A DNA stretch of 64,000 nt from a bacterium (GCA_030432695.1 JAUILN010000001.1:1047885-1111884); one strand, 5' to 3'. Positions 43,479 to 53,147 are shown, numbered from the stretch's first letter. Numbers and translations: made by a program. The notes: generated by a model not told the origin, from the sequence alone.

Positions 43479-45100
43479 CTTCGATCTCCCGAGGACGCCC
43501 AATCGAAAGAACTCTCCACCTGTGCCGTGTGGGCATCCAGATTCACGAGGCAGGTGGAACACAATTCCAGATATGGCAGGGTCAGCTCTGTTTCGAAGCC
43601 CCTGCCACGCACGCGCAAGACATGTGCGCCGACCGGCAGGTCCAGGATCGACCAGTCATGGGCACCAGCCCGACTACGCGCCAGAACCAACCCTCCCTCA
43701 CCCGAGGCGACTACGGTCAGCGCCGCCCCCATGAGGTTCCGTCCGGTGAGCCGAAGCCTTGTCGCTGGCAGGACTACCGTCGGCAGCCAGTCGACTCCCT
43801 GACAGACGGAACGCGGCTTGGGCCGCTCGACCACGCGACAGGCCATCCCAACCGCGGGCGGCACCGACCGCTGAGCCACGACGCGAGCACCCTCGGAGAT
43901 CCGACCACGCATGTGCCAGAAGCCGGTGGATGCGACTGGAGCAGAACTGCGCCCGCCTTTGACCGTCGATTCCAGTTCTGGGAGACGGATTGTCGCTCCC
44001 TCCAGGTCAGAGTCCGCCGCGCAGTGCAAGAAGCCGACCACCGCGCCGCCCTCTACCTGCCCCCCCTCGTCAAGGACATGCCGGGCTGTACCTGCTTCGG
44101 TGAAACTCACACCGTGCACGCGGTCGGCATGACCCTCTCGGTCTAGCCGCAAGATCAAGCTCTCGCCACAAGGAACAGACATGACCATCTCCCGGCGCGG
44201 TCCCGAGACCCCGAGCGCAGCAAGCCCCGAAGTGCCCGACACCACGCCAAGAGTCTGGCTTGGACGAGGGGAGACCAGCGTGATGACGCGCCGTGGCGCG
44301 GGAGCCTGGATAGCAAGTGCCCACGGCTCAATCCCCGTGGAGAGGTTCGACAAGGCGAGAGCTGACCACCCAGCAACTCCATCTATGGGCGACAAGTCGC
44401 TCAGTCGAAGCGGCTCACTAACCTCATGCGAATCGCCCCCCAGAATCAGCACGCCGTCGTGTGAATCCAGCATGGTCAGCGACACCCCCGCAGGGCCGAG
44501 ACCCGCCCGCTCTACCTCCGCACGACTTCCAGGAGCGACCTGGATCCACTCGTCATCGGGCCAAGGACCGCCTCCGACGCCGGCAACATGGACCGTACGT
44601 CCTAGGTCATTCTCGATGACGGCCCGAGTCTGCTTCACAGGCTCCAGACGCCCGAGATCGATCAGCAGATGATCGGTCACCCCAACTGGTCCGGCGCGCG
44701 CGACCAGTTTGCCGTCCTCACAGACGAAGAACAGGTAGCTCCCGACCGGCAGTCCCCGGAATACCGCTCTCCCGTGCTCAAATCCCCTCTCCGCGACGAG
44801 GGCCCCGTCCCAATCGAGCCGACGAACGAGGCGGCCCGCCACACTGACGTGGCTAGCGCCGGTGAGCAACGCATGGACAGAGAACGCGCGGGCCAGACAT
44901 TGCCCGCGGCCGTCGAACTCTGCAGTGACCGTCCGAGTGACGTCCTCCGTGTACCATGACGCGGGGGTCTCGTGGTCGAGCCGCACGACCGCTATGGGAA
45001 CCCCCTTGAGACTACCCAGCACCCCGAAGAGGGTCGCAAGACCGATCCCAGCGATCAGACTACTGAGAGTGGCTAGCCTCGGCGTCGCGCGTGGTGACAT
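43475..45100 (-). CDS. Membrane-anchored protein with beta-sandwich repeats (operon gene 1)
   Basis: 541 residues from MSPRATPRLATLSSLIAGIGLATLFGVLGSLKG, which gives one N-terminal membrane anchor; in-frame ATGs at 45109 and 45145 are alternatives. The rest is extracytoplasmic with sandwich-like units (GRAVFRGLPVGSYLFFVCEDGKLV, DWSILDLPVGAHVLRVRGRGFETELTLPYLELCSTC). A C-terminal Cys pair (CSTC) precedes the end. It is similar in style to operon gene 7. As the first gene after a 600-bp upstream region it probably carries the operon promoter, but no clear -35/-10 pair was found. Confidence 0.7.
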   Translation of the reverse strand: MSPRATPRLATLSSLIAGIGLATLFGVLGSLKGVPIAVVRLDHETPASWYTEDVTRTVTAEFDGRGQCLARAFSVHALLTGASHVSVAGRLVRRLDWDGALVAERGFEHGRAVFRGLPVGSYLFFVCEDGKLVARAGPVGVTDHLLIDLGRLEPVKQTRAVIENDLGRTVHVAGVGGGPWPDDEWIQVAPGSRAEVERAGLGPAGVSLTMLDSHDGVLILGGDSHEVSEPLRLSDLSPIDGVAGWSALALSNLSTGIEPWALAIQAPAPRRVITLVSPRPSQTLGVVSGTSGLAALGVSGPRREMVMSVPCGESLILRLDREGHADRVHGVSFTEAGTARHVLDEGGQVEGGAVVGFLHCAADSDLEGATIRLPELESTVKGGRSSAPVASTGFWHMRGRISEGARVVAQRSVPPAVGMACRVVERPKPRSVCQGVDWLPTVVLPATRLRLTGRNLMGAALTVVASGEGGLVLARSRAGAHDWSILDLPVGAHVLRVRGRGFETELTLPYLELCSTCLVNLDAHTAQVESSFDWASSGDRR

Positions 45101-45689
45101 GTGTCCCATGAGAACAAGAGTTGCGACCCAACCACTGGATCGCATCCGGACCGGATACGACCTCGCTCGCGTCGAAAACTCAACCCCCACGGGTCGAAAA
45201 TGTGGCCTTGCAACTGCGATGCCATCGGCACTTCCCAGCCACCTTGGTGAGCCTCTACGAGCCAGACGGCCGATCCCGGATATCGCCTGACGGGTAGTCG
45301 GAAGCGCCACTTGCGCACGGCCTATCCGAGCGTCCAACCAGACGAATCACGAAGTTCGATGGGGCCGCTCAGGCCGGACCAGGCAAGTCCACCTCGCTCG
45401 AGTCCACAGGGGCCAGCCCTCGGGGCGGGAAACGATGGCTGTGTCGCCGCTCGAGCGGCTGTTCGCCCGGGTCCCGAACCAACGCGGGCGACTTACGTGA
45501 AACAGTCACCGAGCTACCCTTTGGCCCGCCTGATTGGAGCCGACGAATCTGCAGGCACCGGGTTCGCGGAAGCTGCGAAGCTCGAGTAGGGAGCGTCAAA
45601 GGACCCGGTTCGTGCCTAGCCACGAGATCGACCACACCCGGTCGCGACCGCCAGTCGAGGCCCCAGAAGTTCGCATTCAAGACCCCACT
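45101..45689. other. Upstream region of the seven-gene operon
   Basis: No supported gene. A minus-strand open frame (45369-45887) has some ordered-looking sequence (GVLNANFWGLDWRSRPGVVDLV) but runs into the 242-bp repeat, so it is at most a remnant. Confidence 0.45.
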
Positions 45690-45931
45690 GGGGAGCCAGT
45701 TCGGCGCTGAGTCGCCGACGAATCCGCCTCGCAGTTGATAGCTGCGGGGCGGAGTCGATTTCGGGGTGATGGGCGGAAGGTTTGGTGGGATCCGGGGTTG
45801 GGGCTGGGGGCGACCCGGTGCCCGGAGTTCGCAAGAGAACGGGTGGCTGGGGTGCCCAGGCCGGAACGAGGGTGGTTGGACCGGCACCAGGGGCGGCGGT
45901 CTCCGCGAACGCTCCGGAGAACGGTTCTCTG
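45690..45931. repeat. 242-bp dispersed repeat, copy 2
   Basis: Same length and orientation as 8676-8917. It begins GGGGAGCCA like the tRNA-Asn 3' end although no tRNA body is present. The hairpin at 45724-45752 keeps the 11-bp arms and differs in one loop base (TTGATAG for TTGACAG). It lies 37 kb from copy 1, with most accessory genes between. Confidence 0.75.
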
Positions 45932-46271
45932 GTTAAGAGTTGGGGATTGCGGACCTCAGCGACAGGGTCGGACGAAGCCGCTGCGCGGCAGCTGCGTCCC
46001 CGCAGTTCGAGCATGGGTCGCGAGTTCCGGCGCTGACGGAACCGTCCTCGCGCCACCCGGCGCAGCCGGGCGCGACGAACGGTTCCCGCCGGCCCCTTGT
46101 CGGCCCGCCCGGAGCATCCAGCGTCGCGGAGTTCCTCAGAACCTACGCGAAGGAGGGCGTCATGGAAGAACTCCGAACGTTCGGAGCCGAAAGAGCGGCG
46201 ATGAACTCGAGGCCGACGCCCTGGCGCGCCTCACCCGACGTGGACCGAGGAGGCGCGCGTCCAGAGTGCCG

Positions 46272-46550
46272 TCACCGACGGAGTTCCTGCTCAATCATCC
46301 TGCACCATGCTGGGTCAGCCCCGGGAACCCGCGGGTAGAGCGACGCGCACCCGTCCCAACCCTCGGTCCTACCCGACCCCGGCTGCTGGACGACGGCCGG
46401 CGACTCGCTCGCAAACTTCTTCCGATTGCACGCGTAGCAGGCCGTGCGGAGGTCTTCCTCGGTCTTCTCGCCGCCAGTGAAGTAGTCGACAACGTGGTCC
46501 CAGCAGGCGCAGCGGCCGTCCTGGCCGACTCTCCTCGCACAGCTCGACAC
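46272..46550 (-). pseudogene. HNH-endonuclease-like fragment
   Basis: GQDGRCACWDHVVDYFTGGEKTEEDLRTACYACNRKKF fits the HNH pattern (D-H, then E/N-L, then C-x2-C-N). The spacing between the first cysteines and the DH is shorter than usual, and no full-length protein is present. Upstream sequence in another frame (CRYPLRFGIHEIFQLKGVELCEES) suggests decay. The tail (MIEQELRR) ends the frame. Confidence 0.5.
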
Positions 46551-46613
46551 CCTTCAGTTGGAATATTTCGTGAATCCCGAAGCGGCAGAGACATCGCGCA
46601 CGATCATGAAGGA

Positions 46614-46991
46614 ATGAAAACAGCCTTTGGTCTGCCCTTACTCTTCACGCTAGTCGCCTGTGGTTCCGAACCTGCTCCAGTTGATGCGGCAGCATCGGAA
46701 GCCAACGCGGCCCGGTGCCTGACACGCCTGGTCGCTGCTGTCGAGAACAACGACGCTGCGGAACTCAAGAGCCTCGCCAGCGACATCTCAAATCGCGGCT
46801 CGGAGTATCGCATGAACGAAGAGCATCGCGCCGCGATGCGGGAAGCGGTATCGAGCATGCATGCCGAGGCGGTCAAGGGGGAAGCTGAGCTCGAGAGCGC
46901 CGTGCGAAATGCGGAAGCGGGAGAGAGCAAGCTGGCCGAGTTCCGCGAGTATCGTCAGGCCATCGAAACACTCCTGAGCGCCCTCGACTGA
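46614..46991 (+). CDS. Small lipoprotein
   Basis: 125 residues from MKTAFGLPLLFTLVACGSE, a signal peptide with lipobox LVAC and a GAAGGA ribosome site. The mature part is acidic and helical (AARCLTRLVAAVENNDAAELKSLASDI ... EFREYRQAIETLLSAL), likely a helical bundle. No family is recognised. Confidence 0.75.
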   Translation: MKTAFGLPLLFTLVACGSEPAPVDAAASEANAARCLTRLVAAVENNDAAELKSLASDISNRGSEYRMNEEHRAAMREAVSSMHAEAVKGEAELESAVRNAEAGESKLAEFREYRQAIETLLSALD

Positions 46992-47131
46992 GTGTTGGCC
47001 CGACTCTTCGTCGCGAGCCCACTTAGACGGTGTCGCTCGAATTCGAGAAGGGGACATGCCCCGGCCCGAACATCGGCGCGCTGCTTCCGACCGGAGACCG
47101 GCGAGCGATCTTGCCGCAGGGCCGAGCCGCC

Positions 47132-47317
47132 TCAGACGTGGTCCCAGATCTCCAGGCAGGTGGCTGGGTAGCGCGCGAGCAGCCCGAGGACCGCCCCGAC
47201 ACCGACCGCGGCCCCGACCTCGGACCAGCCGCCAGCGCCGAGCACGTGTGCAATCGCCCAGCCGATCAACGCACCGACGCCGACTCCGAGCAGGCTCCGG
47301 ATGTTCTTCCAGGTCAT
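47132..47317 (-). CDS. Short glycine-zipper membrane protein
   Basis: 61 residues, MTWKNIRSLLGVGVGALIGWAIAHVLGAGGWSEVGAAVGVGAVLGLLARYP. Two Gly-rich membrane segments with GxxxG-like spacing. It stands alone and its function is unknown. The coding call rests on the composition of the segments. Confidence 0.5.
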   Translation of the reverse strand: MTWKNIRSLLGVGVGALIGWAIAHVLGAGGWSEVGAAVGVGAVLGLLARYPATCLEIWDHV

Positions 47318-47546
47318 CCGGAGGACGTTCGGGATGAGGAGGTGGAGATTCCGGGCAAACGCGATCTCCGCCGCGTCCTGATCAACTCGTCGATTTCGAG
47401 GTTGGCGCGCGCCTGAAACTACGACCCGGGGTCCGGCGCCCGCGAGACGACCCTGCGCTCGCGGTTCGCCCTGATCCGGACCCGTTGACCACTGCCTTGG
47501 ATCGGCGCACCCCAGGGTCGATCGCCCATTTCCGGAAGTTCACGCT

Positions 47547-47918
47547 TCACGGCGTGAGAGGTCGATCGCCCGAAGGAACCGGAGCCCACAAGTGCGCGTA
47601 CCAGTAGATCGGCATCGCGAGCGGCGCGACCAGGATCAGCGCGGCGATCCAGATCACGCGGGCCAGCTGGCCACTGAAGCTTGCCCGAGCCGCCGCGTGC
47701 CACACGTAGAACACTACCAGCGGCACCATCGCGATCGAACTGATCCACGAGGCGACCAGCGAGTTCTTGATCCCCTGGCTGAGAACCCCCGGCTCCACCG
47801 AACCACCCGTTGCGGCGATCTCCGAGAAAACGTCGATCATCTGCACCAGAGTCACGACCAAGCAGACTGCGGGTATCAGCGTCACCAGCCCCAGGAGGAT
47901 CGTCGACGTACGGTTCAT
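47547..47918 (-). CDS. Membrane protein with three or four hydrophobic segments
   Basis: 123 residues from MNRTSTILLGLVTLIPAVCLVVTLVQM. Further membrane segments are SWISSIAMVPLVVFYVWHAA and VIWIAALILVAPLAMPIYWYAHL. The WxHAA and PIYWYxHLW ending resembles small membrane proteins seen in many bacteria with unknown role. The frame upstream (to 48074) is not convincing. Confidence 0.7.
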   Translation of the reverse strand: MNRTSTILLGLVTLIPAVCLVVTLVQMIDVFSEIAATGGSVEPGVLSQGIKNSLVASWISSIAMVPLVVFYVWHAAARASFSGQLARVIWIAALILVAPLAMPIYWYAHLWAPVPSGDRPLTP

Positions 47919-48092
47919 GAGCGCGGATCGTAACCATCGTGAAGTGAACGCGCCCTTCCTACACGCGCCCTCCTGCGTGATCCGCGCGGCAGCCCCGGTT
48001 GGCGTGAAGGCGTGGAAGCCCGCAGGGCGACTCGCGGCCCACGCTCGCACCACGAGGGCCGCGGCCCCGCGCACCGATCTCCATCCAGAGCA

Positions 48093-48653
48093 TCAGTCCG
48101 CCAGCCACCGAGCCCATGAGCCGGTTTGCGGAAACACCATCTCCAACTCCTGGCGGGATGCCTGCCCCTCCGCTCCAAGACCAGAGAGAATCGAGTCCAA
48201 TATTGAACTGCTGCCCATCACGCTAGTGCGGTGAACGATCTCCCACGGACGAGGCGACTCTCCTTCCTTTGGGAATCGCAGAGTCCACAGCGCAACGGTC
48301 CCCAAGTCCCTCGCCAGGTCGACGGCGTCGCGAGAGAACCCCTCGGGAGACACAACCAATGCGCGATGGGCCTCTATCTGGTTGAGGCGATTTGGAAGCC
48401 GCTCAATTTCCGACCGACCTACGCGAGAGCGCCAGTTCTTGGCCTCTACCAAGATTCGAAGGTGCGGGCCGGGACCTCGGTATGTAGCAAGCACATCGAT
48501 TTGTAGGGATCGACCGGGATTGCGCCCCTCCTCGAACACACCCGGCTCGACAATCCAGCCACCCCCAAGTCTCTCCGCAAGAACTCGGCGAACCAGTTGC
48601 TCGTAACGCCGTGAGTCTTCGTAACGAAGTTCCGACTGGCCATATCCAGACAT
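48093..48653 (-). CDS. Mrr-like restriction-endonuclease-fold protein
   Basis: 186 residues from MSGYGQSELRYEDSRRYEQLV with an AGGA ribosome site. The catalytic core reads SLQIDVLATYRGPGPHLRILVEAKNWRSRVGRSEIERL, giving the D...E-x-K signature (IDV, VEAK) of PD-(D/E)xK Mrr-type nucleases. HRALVVSPEGFSRDAVDLARDLGTVALW matches the following helix-strand. Mrr-type enzymes cut methylated or foreign DNA. It is a solitary gene with no methylase or helicase partner adjacent. Confidence 0.8.
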   Translation of the reverse strand: MSGYGQSELRYEDSRRYEQLVRRVLAERLGGGWIVEPGVFEEGRNPGRSLQIDVLATYRGPGPHLRILVEAKNWRSRVGRSEIERLPNRLNQIEAHRALVVSPEGFSRDAVDLARDLGTVALWTLRFPKEGESPRPWEIVHRTSVMGSSSILDSILSGLGAEGQASRQELEMVFPQTGSWARWLAD

Positions 48654-48786
48654 TTGTATCCTCCTGTGCAAGCCCTCGCTCGCCGCGCAATCACTTGGAT
48701 CCCGCACCTAAGTCAAGTAGTGCCCGTTCCGAAGTGGATCGCAAGCAAGACTAGCACGCTACACCGTAGGCCGACCGTTCAGCAGC

Positions 48787-49312
48787 ATGCTACCTGTCCG
48801 AGCAGACTTTGGGCACACCCGACAGTCCGAGATCGGGCCGGCCGCGCACGCGCAGCACGAGATCCTCGTCGGGGACGAGGTCTCCGGACTATCCATGCCC
48901 GTGGCCTACCCGAACCTCGAGACCGCGGACTACCACAAGGTGTCGGGGCTCAAGGTGATCGCCCCGGCAACCGGCGATCCCTCGACTCCCCCGCCCTGTG
49001 TCGGTGTAGCGCCTCCCCTGCCCGCCTACCGAAGCCGCGGCCACCGACGACTTTGACCCTCGCGCCTTCGCGCAACCAGTCTGCTCAGCATGCATCTGGG
49101 GCTGCGAGATGCCGGTCGAGATCACCGTGGACCAGTGGGATCCCGGCAACGTCCGGCATCGGCGCGAGAAGTTCTGCCACGGGCCGCTGTCGTGCCCGGA
49201 GTACCGAGCTGGCCCGACGAGGAAGGTGCCCGGGCGCAAGGGCATGAATTGGGAGGAGCCGGACTGGGTCGACCAGGAGGCGACGTCGCATCGGGGGCCG
49301 GACGAGTGACCA
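48787..49312 (+). pseudogene. Frameshifted gene remnant with Cys-rich C-terminus (copy A of a duplicated fragment)
   Basis: One frame reads EILVGDEVSGLSMPVAYPNLETADYHKVSGLKVIAPATG to about 49000. A different frame then continues TEAAATDDFDPRAFAQPVCSACIWGCEMPVEITVD and GNVRHRREKFCHGPLSCPEYRAGPTRKVPGRKG to a stop at 49312. This suggests one gene broken by a frameshift and an in-frame stop at 49007. The cysteines (CSAC, C, C-x5-C) suggest a zinc site. The last 165 bp recur at 53.15-53.31 kb. Family unknown. Confidence 0.55.
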
Positions 49313-49635
49313 TGACCGCGACCCCGCAACGGGCAGCTCGCGGTCATCAGCGGTGCTGACCCTGGCCGCGAATTCGCCCGGGAGCTACCCTCGACGGCGG
49401 CCCGCTCCCGGTGAATGGCGCGGACATGCTGCGCCACGGCCTCGAGGGCCAAGGAGGAGCAGGTGCTCCTTAAACTTCATCGACTCCCAAACACCCCATC
49501 GGACAACGGGGATAACCACGGGCCGGGATGCTGGGCAGCCAGCGCGACGACCAGCCGTCGCAAAGGCCGAGAAGGACGTGGGATCGTGGCTTGGCTTGCA
49601 GGGGGGACGGCGCAGCTGGGTGCGCCGGTCCCGCC
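49313..49635. other. Gene-free flank left of the IS481-like element
   Basis: Short overlapping open frames only; nothing supported. No target-site duplication for the neighbouring element could be found at its edge. Confidence 0.4.
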
Positions 49636-50940
49636 GGTCCGACCCGGGTACATGGGTAACACCTTTGACCGGGCACATGGGTGACACCTGGAGCGTGGAT
49701 GTTCGGGTCCGCGCGGGTCTTCTGCCCGGATGGCATGGGCGGAGACGAATCCGGTGGACGAGCGATTGCGGTTCTTGGCGCAGGCGCAGCGTGGTGACAA
49801 GTCGATGGTCGAGCTGTGCCTCGAGTACGGCGTGAGCCGGAAGACTGGCTACAAGCTGCTGAAGCGGTACGCGGCAGAGGGCCCCGACGGGCTTCGCGAC
49901 CGGTCTCGGGCGCCGAGGTCGCATCCCAACCAGACGCCACCCGAGACCGAGGCGGCGATCCTGCGGGTGCGCAAGCAGCACCCGACCTGGGGCTCGAAGA
50001 AGATCCTCGCGGTGCTGGAGGCGTCGGCTCCCGACGAGTTCTGGCCGGCGCGAAGCACGATCGACGCCGTGCTCAAGAGGGCTGGTCTCGTGAATCCTCG
50101 TGGCCGGACTCGGAGGCGCGTCGAGCGAAGCAGGCCGTCCGTCGAGCCCACTCGACCCAACGAGTTCTGGACCATGGACTACAAGGGGCACTTCCGTGTG
50201 GGTGACGGGACGCGCTGCGATCCGCTGACGGTCAACGATGCCTTCAGCCGATGCTCGCTGCTGTGCAAGGGCATGGTGCGGCCGAGGCTCGAGGGTGTGC
50301 GAAAGCAGCTGGAGGGGTGCTTCCTGCAGTTCGGGTTGCCGGAAGCGATCCTGAGCGACAACGGGCCTCCGTTCGCGAGCCGAGGCCTTGGCGGCCTTTC
50401 GCGCCTCGGCGTCTGGCTGCTCCGGCTTGGCGTGAAGCCGGTCTTCATCCAGCCTGGTCATCCCGAGCAGAATGGCAGGCACGAGCGCTTCCACGCGACC
50501 CTGAAGTGCGAGACGGCGAGTCCACCGAAGGGCTCGATCGCTGCGCAGCAGCGAGCCTTCAACGACTTCCGAGTCGTCTACAACGAAGAGCGACCGCACG
50601 AAGCGCTCGGAATGGATGTGCCGGCCGCGCACTACGACTTCTCGACGAGGGAGATGCCGTCGAAGCTGGCGGACCCCGAGTACCAGGCGGGCATCGAGGT
50701 TCGACGCGTCCGCCGCGACGGGTCGATGAAGTGGCGGTCTCGGATGGTCTTCGTTGGCGAGGCGCTTGGCGGAGAGCTCGTCGGAGTCGAGCCGGTGGAG
50801 GATGGAATCCAACGAGTCAGCTTCGCGGGGCACGTCCTCGGAGTCCTTCACGAGCGGTCAGGGACGATCGCTCCGCTGCCTGCGGGCGGTGTTACCCATG
50901 TGCCCGGTCAAAGGTGTTACCCATGTACCCGGGTCGGACC
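49636..50940 (+). mobile_element. IS481-like insertion sequence with 53-bp terminal inverted repeats
   Basis: 49636-49688 and the complement of 50888-50940 match in 52 of 53 positions. Each terminal repeat contains two copies of a 19-bp unit of the form GGG(T/C)ACATGGGT(A/G)ACACC, separated by TTTGACC. The single transposase frame lies between them. Near identity of the ends suggests a recent, possibly active insertion. Confidence 0.85.
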
Positions 50941-51019
50941 ATCAATCGAACAAAACGGGCGGTTGCCCCCCCTCCCCCCTCCAGAGGGGAGCGGGGGGCG
51001 CGCAACTCAGCATCAATGA
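49730..51019 (+). CDS. IS481-family transposase
   Basis: The frame gives 429 residues. An N-terminal HTH (KSMVELCLEYGVSRKTGYKLLKRY) is followed by RKQHPTWGSKKILAVL and a DDE core: FWTMDYKGHF (D), LPEAILSDNGPPFAS (D), HPEQNGRHERFHATLK (E). The catalytic residues are intact. The frame has no stop inside the element: it translates through the right terminal repeat (THVPGQRCYPCTRVG) and 26 residues of flanking DNA. Either the natural stop is lost or the family ends near residue 385 and this copy runs on. Confidence 0.85.
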   Translation: MAWAETNPVDERLRFLAQAQRGDKSMVELCLEYGVSRKTGYKLLKRYAAEGPDGLRDRSRAPRSHPNQTPPETEAAILRVRKQHPTWGSKKILAVLEASAPDEFWPARSTIDAVLKRAGLVNPRGRTRRRVERSRPSVEPTRPNEFWTMDYKGHFRVGDGTRCDPLTVNDAFSRCSLLCKGMVRPRLEGVRKQLEGCFLQFGLPEAILSDNGPPFASRGLGGLSRLGVWLLRLGVKPVFIQPGHPEQNGRHERFHATLKCETASPPKGSIAAQQRAFNDFRVVYNEERPHEALGMDVPAAHYDFSTREMPSKLADPEYQAGIEVRRVRRDGSMKWRSRMVFVGEALGGELVGVEPVEDGIQRVSFAGHVLGVLHERSGTIAPLPAGGVTHVPGQRCYPCTRVGPSIEQNGRLPPLPPPEGSGGRATQHQ

Positions 51020-51272
51020 GCCCGCTGCGCCACGTGGCATACCGGATCAGGCAGGTCCGCAGACGGTCCCGACCCGCGAGCAGCGGAGACATTGAAACGA
51101 TCGTCACGAAGTCGAGTATTGCTGCTTGGACCGCCAGCTCTGCGAGTCTCTGTCGCACAATAGCGTCGAAGGTGTCACTTTCGGATTCCAGAAGTCGCTC
51201 GATCTCCTCATATGGCCAGCCGGGTAAGACGAGCGACAGCAAGGCCCTAATTTGACGTAGCTTCCTATCCAT
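50941..51272 (-). CDS. Hypothetical protein, possibly cut by the IS481 insertion
   Basis: About 110 residues from MDRKLRQIRALLSLVLPGWPYEEIERLLESESDTFDAIVRQRLAELAVQAAIL, a helical, ordered-looking sequence. The frame then enters a C/G-run hairpin near 50960-50995 and the IS end without a stop. It may be a complete gene whose stop was lost, or a gene truncated by the insertion. No family is recognised. Confidence 0.45.
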
Positions 51273-51552
51273 GCGTGATAACCTCTCTGGCAGAATGTGC
51301 TATCAAGCTAAAACTCGGATCCGACACTTACGCGCGTCCGGCCCAAAAAGAAAACACTAGGTCGTCGGCAAATCCGGGCTCAACGGCGCGCGATTCTGTG
51401 CTCGTCCCACCCGGATACTCAAAGGAAGCGAATCGCGGCATTCGCTGGATGATTCGGACAGTTCCAGCGGATTCCGCCAGCTGGAAATCACCCGACAACT
51501 GCCCTGAGGCAGGACGTTCGGTCCTGGGGGTGCAGGTTTGGATCCGGGCAAC

Positions 51553-52935
51553 TCACGCGGCTCCACGGAGAGCCTCCCACATGGGCTCCCAAATACCAGA
51601 CTTGAGGTGGGCACGGAGGTCGAGCACGCGTTGGCTGCCGTCGCGTGACCAGCGCATTCCGCTGCGCTTCAGCCGAGCTTGCACGATGTTCTTTGCTGCT
51701 GCCTCGACCGGTCCGCTTCCGATCGGACGCCCTCGGCCGATGAAGTCCGCGTAGCGCATCCGGTCGCGGTGGACGCGGAAGTACCCCGCCGCGTTCTCGA
51801 CGGTCCTTCGACGATCATCGCCCTCCCTCATCATCGCGGCGTAGCGGCGCATCGAGCGCCGAGAGGCTTCGACGCCGAGGTCGTCGAGCTGCAGCTTGTC
51901 GCGGCACTTCTGGTGCCAGGCCTTGGCGCGCTCGATGTCTCCGAAGATCGCCTTGGCGGCCTTCATGAGGTTCTCGGACGCATGGAAGAAGTCGAGGATC
52001 CAGGTGGCGTCACGGAGTTCCTCGTGCTTCTCCGCGGCCTTCCAGATCGAGTCCTTCCCGTCGCAGAGCACGACGACTTCCCGGAACTCGTGGTGCTCCT
52101 TTGCCCGGGCAACCTGACGAGCCACGTGTTCCACCAAGGACTTCATGCAGCTCTCCGGGGCCCGCGCGTGAAACCTGGTTGCTCGCTTCTCGGGGCCCTC
52201 CTCTCCCGGCGCATACGCGGTGATCGTCGATACCCCGGCCTCTCGCCAAGCGGTCGCTTCCGCTTCTCGCATCGACAGCATCACGCCGTCCCAGCTCGCA
52301 ACCATGACATCCGCATCCTCCGGAAGCGGGCACGCCTTCGCGACCGCCTCCTCGACCTCGATCCGATTCTCGTCGAGATCGACGCCGAGCTTCCTGACGG
52401 CGTTCTGGATCGCCGCCGCCGACGGAGCCACGGGCAGCGCCTTGCCAAGCAGCTGCTGGACCTCCTCGGCGGTGAGCATCGCGGCGCCGATCACTGCCAT
52501 CTCCTCCACGTCCGGAGTCATGAACGATCCGGCCATCCCGCACGCTTCATCAAGAGGCACTCGACTCCCTGCGGCAGGACCGTTGCCTCTGTACGTCCGA
52601 CGCCGGATCACGAGCTGCCCGAACGGCGAGAGCCACTGACGCGTGGCCGTGCCGCGATACCGCAGCCGTTCGCCGTCGACATCCACGTGCGCGCGTGGCT
52701 CATCCATCTCTTCGAGAACCCGCTCGACGGATCGCCGCCCGGTGGCCATCAGGACCTTGCTCAGACTGCCGAGGAAGCTGCGGAAGCGGACGGGCGTTAT
52801 CGCCTCCGAAGTCGTTTCTCTGACCAAGTCGCCCAGCTGTTGTTCGAACTTGCGCGTCAACTCGCAAACGAGTCCACTGTGGGCGACCGAGGAGCGCGGC
52901 GCGTTGCCGCAAGCAAGTGCGTCGTTGATTGGCAT
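51553..52935 (-). CDS. ISKra4-family transposase
   Basis: 460 residues, intact. MATGRRSVERVLEEMDE, GTATRQWLSPFGQLVIRRRTYRG and the core VMVASWDGVMLSMRE, EVVVLCDGKDSIWKAAEKHEELRDATWILDFFHASENLMKAAKAIFG, FIGRGRPIGSGPVEAAAKNIVQARLKRSGMRWSRDG match ISKra4 transposases, a DDE family. I could not find clear terminal inverted repeats. AATGTGACGCAAA occurs at 53019 and again at 53353, so one edge may lie there. Confidence 0.88.
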   Translation of the reverse strand: MPINDALACGNAPRSSVAHSGLVCELTRKFEQQLGDLVRETTSEAITPVRFRSFLGSLSKVLMATGRRSVERVLEEMDEPRAHVDVDGERLRYRGTATRQWLSPFGQLVIRRRTYRGNGPAAGSRVPLDEACGMAGSFMTPDVEEMAVIGAAMLTAEEVQQLLGKALPVAPSAAAIQNAVRKLGVDLDENRIEVEEAVAKACPLPEDADVMVASWDGVMLSMREAEATAWREAGVSTITAYAPGEEGPEKRATRFHARAPESCMKSLVEHVARQVARAKEHHEFREVVVLCDGKDSIWKAAEKHEELRDATWILDFFHASENLMKAAKAIFGDIERAKAWHQKCRDKLQLDDLGVEASRRSMRRYAAMMREGDDRRRTVENAAGYFRVHRDRMRYADFIGRGRPIGSGPVEAAAKNIVQARLKRSGMRWSRDGSQRVLDLRAHLKSGIWEPMWEALRGAA

Positions 52936-53147
52936 TTACGACGTACGAGCAGCCCCTCGGTCAACTCCCCACAATCTGCCCGAATCGAAATCAGCACCCG
53001 TTAGCTTCGACACGCAATGTGACGCAAATGAGGATCCGAGGCACGAACCGGCTAGGCCGACCGCAAGGTAACTTCGTTCCAAGACCCCGTCGCCTGATCT
53101 ACCGCAACTGTCACAATCAACAAGAGGCAAGCGACCAGCCGAACCTC

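Noticed and set aside
45369..45887. A 172-residue gene upstream of the CSV operon
   Set aside because: The frame starts inside the 242-bp repeat and has no ribosome site or family motif.
50955..50995. Rho-independent terminator in the C/G-run hairpin right of the IS481 element
   Set aside because: The hairpin is followed only by a weak GTTTTG on the minus strand and lies inside an open frame; not convincing enough to list.
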